Below are positions 1 through 5,921 of a stretch of 6,147 nucleotides of DNA, in pieces. The DNA is from JAFASC01 sp034669525 (GTDB taxonomy: Bacteria; Pseudomonadota; Alphaproteobacteria; Rhizobiales; Beijerinckiaceae). The translations under genes were made by a program, and so were the position numbers. The notes below the pieces were generated by a model, which had not been told where the DNA came from, did not search any database, and saw only the letters and a program-made list of their open reading frames with translations. Location of the stretch: assembly GCA_034669525.1 (NCBI GenBank), contig JAXDNH010000179.1:1-6147 (forward strand), in the 5' to 3' direction. How positions within the stretch are numbered: position 1 is the first letter of the stretch; each line of letters opens with the position of its first letter.

Positions 1-1450
1 ATCTCTCCTCCGCGACCGGCGTGACGAGTTGGCGCCATCCTGTGCGGATAAAGTCCGGCTTGAGGCAGCCGAGCGCAATGGCATAAACGACGGCGCCAAG
101 CCCGCTCTCGAGCGCGATGCGAACGGCCGGGCCGATGTGCAGGTTAGCCCAAGGCACAAAGAGCAACACGGCAACCATGATCGCAGACGCGAGAAATACG
201 CGGGCGGTGCTGCGCCACGGCAGTGGAAATTCGAATTTCCACCCGATGTAGGCGAAGCAGAGCGCCGCGCCGATGCCCGACGCGACGACACATCCCTCGA
301 CAGCACCCGCTAATCCGCCGAGATAAAGGCCGATCCAGGCGCCTGCGATCACGCACACGGCCTCAACCACGTTGATGGCGATCCCCACGTCGATCCGCTC
401 CATCAGGATGAGGACCTGATCGGCGAAATGGATGCGGATGTTGCGAATCCCGCCGGCGACCGCCGCCAGGGGAAGGATCGCCATCGTCGCGTCCTGGAAC
501 GATCGCGATACCGTCAGTTCAACGAATGGCTGGGTGAGCAGGCAGAGACCCGCGGTCGCGGGCACGACCAGCGCAATCAACAGCACGCCGCCTTGGGCGA
601 GCTGATGGAAAGCTTCTGCCCGAGACCCGGAGGCAAAGCTCCTGACGGCAAGCGGAAAGGACGCGGCCGACACGAGCGTCGCGGCAACCCCGGTGAAGCG
701 CTGGCCAAGGCCCCAGCCGACCGCAACCAAGCCGAGGGCGGTGGCGCCCGCCGCATGCTCCACGACCACCCGGATGCCATTCAGGCTGATCCAGCCGATC
801 GCCCCGGCGACGACGATCGGCAGGCCGAAGCCGAGCGCGTTGCGGATAAGCTCGCGGGGCAGCGGCCAGCTCAAAGCTGCAACGCGAAGACGGCGGAGAA
901 GCCAGATCAGGGCGACGGCTTGCGCGCTGGCATAACCGATGAGCGCCCATTCCGGCGCCGGCGCGATGCCGGTCACCGCGAGGAGGGCGAGGCCGAAGCC
1001 GGCGACCGGCCCCGCCGTCTGCCCCACCGTGTAGTCGAAGATGCGATGGTCGGCCCGCGCCCGCTCGCTGAGATGCTGGCTGATGCAACGCGTCACCGTA
1101 TAGGCGATCGCCGCGAGAGCGAGGAGGAAGGTCGGCTCGACGTTGAGAAGGATCAGGGCGCCGAAGGCGACGCCCGCCTGAATGAGCGATGTTGCGGCCA
1201 GCACGGCCGCTTCGGCGATGCGATAGGGTTGCCTCTCGGTCGTAGGAAGCAAAGCGAAGTAGCGCAGCGTGTATTGCGACCACCAGGACAGCGAGAAGAC
1301 GAAGGCGAGGTCCTGCGCGGCGAAGATGAAGGTGAGCACGCCATAGAGGTCCGGCGCCATGAAATGCGTCCAGACGAGCGCCGCCACGAACTGTACGAAG
1401 GGACCGATCAGCTGCGCGGGCAAATAGAGGAAGGTGTGGCGAATCAGCAT
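1..1450 (-). CDS. Oligosaccharide flippase / polysaccharide biosynthesis membrane protein (Wzx-like), 3' end cut by window
   Basis: Reading leftward from the ATG at 1450-1448, the frame stays open for 483 codons to the window edge, so the C-terminus is missing. The protein is strongly hydrophobic, with membrane-like stretches near residues 8-30, 38-56, 80-103, 107-120, 144-162, 168-185, 207-223, 232-247, 286-305, 322-335, 355-400, 418-433 and 445-462. Short basic loops such as LLRRLRV (184-190) lie between them. This many-helix layout, the length near 480-500, and the stretch around 207-270 (FGLPIVVAGAIGW followed by GWGLGQRF) fit the MOP-superfamily flippases that move undecaprenyl-linked sugar repeats across the inner membrane. 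It diverges from a glycosyltransferase, which supports a polysaccharide role. No other ATG occurs close upstream in frame and no good Shine-Dalgarno is visible, so the start is probable only. The exact substrate cannot be read. An O-antigen ligase is less likely, because no large periplasmic loop is seen. Confidence 0.82.
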   Translation of the reverse strand, partial: MLIRHTFLYLPAQLIGPFVQFVAALVWTHFMAPDLYGVLTFIFAAQDLAFVFSLSWWSQYTLRYFALLPTTERQPYRIAEAAVLAATSLIQAGVAFGALILLNVEPTFLLALAAIAYTVTRCISQHLSERARADHRIFDYTVGQTAGPVAGFGLALLAVTGIAPAPEWALIGYASAQAVALIWLLRRLRVAALSWPLPRELIRNALGFGLPIVVAGAIGWISLNGIRVVVEHAAGATALGLVAVGWGLGQRFTGVAATLVSAASFPLAVRSFASGSRAEAFHQLAQGGVLLIALVVPATAGLCLLTQPFVELTVSRSFQDATMAILPLAAVAGGIRNIRIHFADQVLILMERIDVGIAINVVEAVCVIAGAWIGLYLGGLAGAVEGCVVASGIGAALCFAYIGWKFEFPLPWRSTARVFLASAIMVAVLLFVPWANLHIGPAVRIALESGLGAVVYAIALGCLKPDFIRTGWRQLVTPVAEER

Positions 1451-1499
1451 GCCGTCTTGGTCACTCGGGGCCGCTTCGCACGGCGAGCGTGCGGCTCGT

Positions 1500-1507
1500 A
1501 CTATAGT
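1500..1507. promoter_or_regulatory. Candidate -10 element in the divergent intergenic region (palindrome ACTATAGT)
   Basis: The 120-base gap between the divergent flippase and glycosyltransferase genes must hold promoters for both. ACTATAGT is a perfect 8-base palindrome, so it shows TATAGT, one mismatch from the sigma-70 -10 consensus TATAAT, on both strands. It would give leaders of roughly 45 bases (flippase) and 55-60 bases (transferase). No convincing -35 box stands 16-18 bases away on either side. A second -10-like hexamer, TAAAAT, lies at 1526-1531 on the + strand. This is a weak, motif-only call. Confidence 0.2.
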
Positions 1508-1559
1508 GTATCGCCGGGGTGCGGCTAAAATTCCGCAGACTTCGGTAAAAATGACGGGC

Positions 1560-1564
1560 AAGGA
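1560..1564 (+). promoter_or_regulatory. Shine-Dalgarno AAGGA for the TTG-started glycosyltransferase
   Basis: AAGGA ends six bases before the TTG at 1571, which is ideal spacing. It decides the start: the nearby ATG at 1551 is in another frame and reaches a stop after 14 codons. The next in-frame ATG (residue 41) would remove the conserved N-terminal GGAER motif. Confidence 0.65.
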
Positions 1565-1570
1565 CTGGTA

Positions 1571-2653
1571 TTGCCGACCGGACAGCGACCGCTGAAGCTC
1601 TTGTTCTATTTGCACTCGCTGGCGGCGGGCGGCGCCGAGCGGCTGTTCGCCCAGCTTGCCACAGGCCTGGTGCAACGCGGGCACGAAGTGATGCTGGTCG
1701 TCGATACCGAAAGTTTCGAAAATGCGGGCTTTCTTGATCCAGCTGTCCGGCGGGTGCAGCTCGGGCAAAATCATTTCGCCGGTGTCTGGCGCTTGCGCCG
1801 CCTGCTGCGGGAAATCAGGCCCGACGTGAGCCTATCGGCGCTGTGCGGCCAGAACCTGAAACACATGCTCGCGGCGTTGCTCGCCGGGCACCTTTCGCGC
1901 GCGGTGCAATCCTATCATGGATTTTTTGAAAGTGAGCCGCGGCTGCTGTCGCGATTGTCTTACTTCATGACGCCGTTCTCGTCGCGGCTTCTGGCGAAGA
2001 CGGTGTGTGTATCGGATGCCCTTCGTGACGACCTCATCCGCCGGTTTCACGCCTCGCCGCCTCGAACGATCCGCATCTACAATGGCGTACCAACGATCAG
2101 CGGCACGGATGCGGCTCCGCGTGATCGCGAAAAGACGGAGCCCGTCATTCTTGCCTGCGGCCGGTTGTCATCGGACAAGAACTATCTCTTTCTTGTCCGC
2201 GCCTTCGCGCGCATGAAAAATACGAATGCTCGCCTCGTGATCCTGGGAGAGGGGTCCGAACGCGGGACAATCCAGGCAGAGATCGCGCGCCTGGATGTCG
2301 CCGATCGCATTTCCCTGCCGGGCTACACCGATCCGGCGCCGTTCTATAAAAACGCATCCTGCTTTGCGATTACCTCGACGCGGGAAGCATTCGGTCTTGT
2401 CGTCATCGAAGCGCTGGCCGCCGGCTTGCCGGTGGTCACGACTGCATCAGGCGGACCCGCCGAGATTCTGGAAAATGGGCGCTATGGGCGCGTGATCGCG
2501 CAAGGCAGCGAGGCGGCTTTTGCCGCCGCGCTTGACGTGGCAATCGCCGATTCTGCCGATCGCTCCGCGCGAATCGCACGAGCAAAGGAGTTCTCGATGG
2601 ACAAGTGTGTGGAGGCTTACGAGGCGCTGCTCTATGAGATCGCGCGGCAGTGA
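1571..2653 (+). CDS. Glycosyltransferase family 4 (GT-B fold), surface/exopolysaccharide synthesis
   Basis: This 360-residue protein has the full-length two-domain GT-B layout. The N-terminal acceptor domain opens with a beta strand and the GT4 glycine loop AAGGAER (residues 18-24). VSDALRDDL (147-155) and IYNGVP (169-174) mark the linker. The donor domain begins at VILACGRLSSDKN (192-204), with R198 and K203 placed to bind the nucleotide-sugar phosphates. It continues through LVILGEGSER (222-231) and LPGYTD (249-254), and holds the E-x7-E motif with E272 and E280 (REAFGLVVIE). These are the marks of retaining GT4 enzymes that move a sugar from a nucleotide donor to a lipid-linked or sugar acceptor at the cytoplasmic face of the membrane. 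No membrane helix or signal peptide is seen. The start is TTG with a good Shine-Dalgarno. The stop overlaps the GH10 gene by four bases, and the flippase diverges upstream. Donor and acceptor cannot be told from sequence alone. Confidence 0.9.
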   Translation: MPTGQRPLKLLFYLHSLAAGGAERLFAQLATGLVQRGHEVMLVVDTESFENAGFLDPAVRRVQLGQNHFAGVWRLRRLLREIRPDVSLSALCGQNLKHMLAALLAGHLSRAVQSYHGFFESEPRLLSRLSYFMTPFSSRLLAKTVCVSDALRDDLIRRFHASPPRTIRIYNGVPTISGTDAAPRDREKTEPVILACGRLSSDKNYLFLVRAFARMKNTNARLVILGEGSERGTIQAEIARLDVADRISLPGYTDPAPFYKNASCFAITSTREAFGLVVIEALAAGLPVVTTASGGPAEILENGRYGRVIAQGSEAAFAAALDVAIADSADRSARIARAKEFSMDKCVEAYEALLYEIARQ

Positions 2654-3909
2654 CTGAGCTTTCCCGGCGCGGATTGCTTGGCGGCCTTGGAGCGTTGGCG
2701 TTTAGGCCGGCGACAGGAGCGCGGGCGCAAAATTATTGCAGCGATGCCATTCCGACGCCGTCTGCGGAGAGGCATCTATCGCGGCCGCTCGGAACCATCA
2801 GCAAACGCGTGCAATGGGGCGTCGCCATCGAGCAGCCCGGATTGTACGACCTGGAGCTTCTGGCGGCGCTGCGCCTGGAGGCGCCGCGATTTCTGGCGAT
2901 CGCGAGCGGGCTGAAATTCGGTAATCTGCATCCGCTTTCGATGGCCTATCGAAGCAGCGTGGGCGAATCCACGTGGACCGAGTGCGACGACACCATTGCT
3001 TTGGCGACAGATCTCGGCGTGCCGATCCGGGCCGATTGCCTCGCCTGGAACGACTGGCTGCCGGCTTGGCTCACGGAGATTGCCCATAAGCGCGCGCAGG
3101 GCTGGCAGGATCAGGTGCACACCGATTTCGAAAAACATTTCGAGGGCGTGTTCGCACATTTCCGGGACATGAACCCCAATCCGATGCGCTGGTGCGGGGT
3201 CGTCAACGAGCCGTTCAATCCGTGGGTGATGAACGGTAGCGATCCCTCCTGGCGGCAGGGAGCATGGCTCGATGCGTTCGGCACTGAGGGGGACGGCGTA
3301 CCGCGCTACATCCATTCGGCGTTTGCCCTCGGCGAACGCTACAGAAGCGGCAACCAGCCGGCGCTCTTCATCAATGAAGCCAATTGCGAGAACGATCGCT
3401 TCGGATCGGCCGTGAGGCCCGCTTATCTCCACCTCATCGATTCGTTGCAGAAGGCCGGACGGCGCGTCGATGCGGTCGGCCTCGAATGCCATCTCGTGCC
3501 GCAATGGATGAGCGATCCCGCGCGCCCGGATTGGCGTCCGTTCGCGCGGTTCCTGCGCGATCTCGCGCAACGCGGGGTGGAGATTTATCTGACCGAGCTT
3601 GATGTCAACGATTGCGGCTTGCGCGATGCCAAGCAGCGCGACGCGCAGGTCGCGACCTACATGCGCTCGCTCATCTCGGCGGCACTGGAGGTGCCTGCGG
3701 TCACGATGATCTCCAACTGGAATTTCTCCGACAAATCCTCGTGGCTCCGCGGGAACAACGCCGCAGGCCACCTCAATATCGAAAGCTGGGCGCAATGCGT
3801 GGCGAGTCCCGAATGCCCGCGACCAGCGCTATATGATGAGACCATGAATCCGAAGCGGGCCCGGCAGGGCTTGGCGGAGGCGCTCGGCGGCAACCGGGCC
3901 GTCCGCTAG
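2650..3909 (+). CDS. Tat-exported glycoside hydrolase family 10 protein (endo-1,4-beta-xylanase-like)
   Basis: 419 residues starting at GTG, whose GTGA overlaps the stop of the glycosyltransferase. The N-terminus LSRRGLLGGLGALAF (4-18) is a twin-arginine signal with R6-R7, and a likely cleavage site follows ARA at residue 26. The rest is one GH10 (beta/alpha)8 barrel: RADCLAWNDWLPAW (127-140, family form RGHTLVWHxQxPxW), the acid/base strand VVNEPF with E187, GLECHL (277-282), the nucleophile strand LTELDV with E316, and the late aromatic segment NWNFSDKSSWL (356-366) with W357 and W365. ALYDETMNPK (393-402) is the usual GH10 ending. Both catalytic glutamates are present, so a retaining glycanase is expected, acting in the periplasm or outside the cell. 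Nine cysteines suggest possible disulfides. Linkage to a glycosyltransferase and a flippase points to trimming or release of the cell's own polysaccharide rather than plant xylan digestion; that is inference. No carbohydrate-binding module is present. Confidence 0.9.
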   Translation: MTELSRRGLLGGLGALAFRPATGARAQNYCSDAIPTPSAERHLSRPLGTISKRVQWGVAIEQPGLYDLELLAALRLEAPRFLAIASGLKFGNLHPLSMAYRSSVGESTWTECDDTIALATDLGVPIRADCLAWNDWLPAWLTEIAHKRAQGWQDQVHTDFEKHFEGVFAHFRDMNPNPMRWCGVVNEPFNPWVMNGSDPSWRQGAWLDAFGTEGDGVPRYIHSAFALGERYRSGNQPALFINEANCENDRFGSAVRPAYLHLIDSLQKAGRRVDAVGLECHLVPQWMSDPARPDWRPFARFLRDLAQRGVEIYLTELDVNDCGLRDAKQRDAQVATYMRSLISAALEVPAVTMISNWNFSDKSSWLRGNNAAGHLNIESWAQCVASPECPRPALYDETMNPKRARQGLAEALGGNRAVR

Positions 3910-3914
3910 CGCCG

Positions 3915-3927
3915 AATTTGACCGCAA
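3915..3927 (+). promoter_or_regulatory. Candidate Ada operator (A box AAT, six bases, B box GCAA)
   Basis: AATTTGACCGCAA fits the arrangement described for E. coli Ada: an A box AAT and a B box GCAA separated by six bases. It lies in the 89-base gap before ada and ends 71 bases upstream of its ATG. The spacer TTGACC is also one mismatch from a -35 box, although no good -10 follows at 16-18 bases. The motif has only seven fixed bases, so chance occurrence remains possible. Confidence 0.4.
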
Positions 3928-3987
3928 GGACCGGAGTGCGCCGGTGCCCGCTGATCCGTAGGTTCGCGTGCATCGGAATTCATGCAT

Positions 3988-3992
3988 AGGAG
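3988..3992 (+). promoter_or_regulatory. Shine-Dalgarno AGGAG of ada
   Basis: AGGAG lies six bases before the ATG at 3999. This supports that ATG over the second in-frame ATG at codon 4 (4008), which would place the same AGGAG 15 bases away. Confidence 0.7.
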
Positions 3993-3998
3993 CAGATC

Positions 3999-5084
3999 AT
4001 GACGAGCATGATCGCAGAACGTGTTTCAACCCGGCGCTTCCTCACCGACGAAGAGCGCTGGCAGGCCGTGGTCGACCGCAACCGCGCGGCCGACGGCGCT
4101 TTCTTCTTTTCCGTCCGCACGACGGGCGTCTATTGCCGGCCATCCTGCGGCGCCCGCCTGCCGCGGCGCGAGAATGTCGCGTTTCACGCGAGTCCCGCCG
4201 ATGCGGAGGCGGCAGGCTTTCGCGCGTGCCTCCGCTGCAAGCCGAACCTCGACCGATCGGAGGACGCGCAGGCGAAAGCGGTGGCGCGTGCCTGCCGCGC
4301 GATCGAGGAGGCGGAAGAGCCGCCAACCCTTGAAGTGCTGGCAAAAATGCTAGGACAAAGCCCCTGGCATTTTCACCGCGTGTTCAAATCGGTGACGGGT
4401 GTCACGCCGAAGGCCTATGCCGACGCCCATCGCGGCAAACGCGTGCGCGACGAATTAAAACGCGCGGGCACCGTGACGGAGGCGATCTACAGCGCCGGGT
4501 TCAATTCGAACGGCCGCTTCTATGCCGCCTCGGATGATCTGCTCGGCATGAAGCCGACAGATTTCCGCGAAGGTGGCGCCGGCGCGACGATCCGCTTCGC
4601 CGTCGGCGAATGCTCGCTCGGCGCCATCCTGGTCGCAGCGACCGACAAGGGCGTCTGCGCCATCACGCTCGGCGATGATGCGCAAACCCTCGTGCGCGCG
4701 TTCCAGGACGATTTCCCCAATGCGCAGCTCGTCGGCGGCGACAGGGATTTCGAGCGCATCGTCGCGGCGGCGGTCTGCCTTGTCGAAGGTTCGCAACGCG
4801 AATTCAAGCTACCGCTCGATGTGCGCGGCACGGCGTTCCAGCAGCGCGTCTGGCAGGCCTTGCGCGACATCCCCGCCGGCAAGACGGCGAGCTACCGCGA
4901 CATCGCAGCAAAAATCGGCGCGCCTGCTTCGGTGCGCGCGGTTGCGGGAGCCTGCGCCTCGAACAGAATCGCGGTGGCGATTCCCTGCCACCGCGTCGTG
5001 CGCACCGACGGTTCGCTCTCCGGCTATCGTTGGGGCGTCGAGCGCAAGCGCGCGCTGCTGCAACGGGAGTCGCAGATTGGCTGA
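3999..5084 (+). CDS. ada: Ada: bifunctional methylation-responsive transcription activator and O6-methylguanine-DNA methyltransferase
   Basis: 361 residues with all three modules of classical Ada. The N-terminal zinc domain (about 15-85) has FFFSVRTTGVYCRPSC followed by CLRC; the four cysteines C46, C50, C77 and C80 match the zinc ligands of E. coli Ada, and C46 corresponds to the C38 that takes a methyl group from phosphotriesters. The AraC-type helix-turn-helix pair occupies about 105-190 (TLEVLAKMLGQSPWHFHRVF, then TVTEAIYSAGFNSNGRFY). The C-terminal alkyltransferase domain (about 197-358) holds FQQRVWQALRDIPAGKTASY, ASNRIAVAIPCHRV with acceptor C330, and SGYRWG. Known role: suicide repair of O6-methylguanine and methylphosphotriesters, with methylated Ada then activating its own promoter. 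No key residue is missing. Length is near the E. coli protein (354). A candidate Ada operator lies upstream, and the next gene starts inside its last codons. Confidence 0.97.
   Translation: MTSMIAERVSTRRFLTDEERWQAVVDRNRAADGAFFFSVRTTGVYCRPSCGARLPRRENVAFHASPADAEAAGFRACLRCKPNLDRSEDAQAKAVARACRAIEEAEEPPTLEVLAKMLGQSPWHFHRVFKSVTGVTPKAYADAHRGKRVRDELKRAGTVTEAIYSAGFNSNGRFYAASDDLLGMKPTDFREGGAGATIRFAVGECSLGAILVAATDKGVCAITLGDDAQTLVRAFQDDFPNAQLVGGDRDFERIVAAAVCLVEGSQREFKLPLDVRGTAFQQRVWQALRDIPAGKTASYRDIAAKIGAPASVRAVAGACASNRIAVAIPCHRVVRTDGSLSGYRWGVERKRALLQRESQIG
5065..5069 (+). promoter_or_regulatory. Shine-Dalgarno GGGAG inside the ada 3' end, serving the DUF2848 gene
   Basis: GGGAG ends seven bases before the TTG at 5077. 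It lies within the ada coding sequence and selects the TTG, because no in-frame ATG or GTG occurs close upstream or in the first codons. Confidence 0.55.
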
Positions 5085-5739
5085 AGAACGCACGCTCGAT
5101 CCACGCGACATAAAGCATCTCGTCATTGCCGGGTGGACCGGGCGCGATCAGGCCGCACTCGAAGCGCATATTCGCGAGCTTGAGGCGCTCGGCATCGCGC
5201 GGCCGAAATCGACACCGATCTTTTATCGCGTCGCCGCGTCGCTCCTGACGATCGCGGAAGGTATCGAGGTGATCGGCGGCGATTCCAGCGGCGAGGTCGA
5301 GTGCATTGTCTATGCGCTCGACGGTGGTCTGTGGCTCGGGCTTGGCTCCGATCACACCGACCGCAAGGCGGAGGCGATCGGCGTCACGCTATCGAAGCAA
5401 TTGTGCGCGAAGCCTGTCAGCCCGACGCTTTGGCGCTTCAGCGATGTCGCGCCGCACTGGGCGCGCCTCACCCTGCGCTCGTTTGTGACGCGCGGCGGCA
5501 AGCGGCGCCTCTACCAGGAGGGGCCGGTCACGACGATGCGCCCGCCCGAGGAACTGATCCGCCTTAATACCGGCGGGCGCGAGCTGCTGCCGGCGGGCAC
5601 CGCCATGTTCTGCGGCACGCTGGCGGTGCATGGCGCAATCGAAGGCGGCGAGCTCTTCGAGATGGAGCTCGAAGACCCGGTCACCGGCCGCAAGCTCACG
5701 CATGCCTACCGCGTCGAGCAATTGCCGATCGAGGGCTAA
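5077..5739 (+). CDS. DUF2848 family protein, overlapping the end of ada
   Basis: Taking TTG 5077 as start gives 220 residues, about the usual size of the DUF2848 family. Recognisable family segments are HLVIAGWTGRD (14-24), IFYRVAASLLT (48-58), DSSGEVE (69-75), GLGSDHTDRKAEAIGV (88-103), SKQLCAKPV (106-114) and GTAMFCGTLAVHG (174-186). The protein looks soluble, with no signal peptide or membrane segment. Family function is not established. Two parts resemble the fumarylacetoacetate hydrolase fold: EVECIV followed by GSDHTDR recalls the acidic metal-binding strand and the ND(V/T)xARD motif, and the C-terminal stretch LLPAGTAMFCGT...GGELFEMELED recalls the closing GDVIxTGTP...GDxVEVEIE barrel strands. 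This likeness is judged by eye. The start lies eight bases inside ada, with its own Shine-Dalgarno, so translation is probably coupled to ada. An in-frame extension backwards through ada is just open frame, not family sequence. Confidence 0.85.
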   Translation: MAEERTLDPRDIKHLVIAGWTGRDQAALEAHIRELEALGIARPKSTPIFYRVAASLLTIAEGIEVIGGDSSGEVECIVYALDGGLWLGLGSDHTDRKAEAIGVTLSKQLCAKPVSPTLWRFSDVAPHWARLTLRSFVTRGGKRRLYQEGPVTTMRPPEELIRLNTGGRELLPAGTAMFCGTLAVHGAIEGGELFEMELEDPVTGRKLTHAYRVEQLPIEG

Positions 5740-5757
5740 GGCGCGCGCGACCGGGCT

Positions 5758-5853
5758 GTCATTGCGAGGAGCGCAGCGACGAAGCAATCCAGGGGCGAGT
5801 GCTGCAATCGTCGAGCCTTTGTCCCTGGATTGCTTCGCTTCGCTCGCAATGAC
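5758..5853. repeat. Interspersed palindromic (REP-like) repeat with unequal arms
   Basis: GTCATTGCGAG (5758-5768) pairs perfectly with CTCGCAATGAC (5843-5853), and GAAGCAATCCAGGG (5781-5794) pairs perfectly with CCCTGGATTGCTTC (5823-5836). Between these stems the left arm carries 12 bases (5769-5780) and the right arm only 6 (5837-5842); the terminal loop is 28 bases. The sequence type is familiar as a dispersed intergenic palindrome in Hyphomicrobiales genomes. It lies 18 bases past the DUF2848 stop, so its transcript would fold into a strong hairpin that could protect the 3' end or slow the polymerase. A T-run follows at about 5870-5875 but does not abut the stem, so it is not a classical intrinsic terminator. 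Confidence 0.85.
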
Positions 5854-5921
5854 GGCGACTCGACGGGGTTTTTGCCTTGTTTCATGTTCTGGTGGGACAA
5901 TCGTGCGCTAGGTACCGATCT

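Noticed and set aside
519..1283. Minus strand open frame of 254 codons inside the flippase
   Set aside because: It is in a different frame from the hydrophobic protein, rich in Arg and Pro, and lacks any family motif.
428..1528. Long + strand open frame of 366 codons
   Set aside because: Its product is highly charged, rich in Arg, Glu, Gly and Asp, with no recognisable domain. The opposite strand encodes a clear many-helix membrane protein over the same bases; the open frame is a by-product of GC-rich codon use.
1551..1595. ATG-started 14-codon frame as the true start of the glycosyltransferase or a regulatory leader peptide
   Set aside because: It is out of frame with the transferase, has no Shine-Dalgarno of its own and has no attenuator-like features.
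2776..3795. Minus strand open frame of 339 codons
   Set aside because: It lies antisense to the GH10 gene, whose catalytic motifs run through the whole region; its product matches no family I know.
3930..3945. Hairpin ACCGG-N6-CCGGT as a terminator after the GH10 gene
   Set aside because: The stem has only five pairs and no T-run follows, so it does not meet the standard for an intrinsic terminator.
4573..5076. In-frame N-terminal extension of the DUF2848 gene from an ATG inside ada
   Set aside because: The extension reads as Ser/Arg/Ala-rich nonsense over the Ada alkyltransferase domain; family sequence begins only near 5077.
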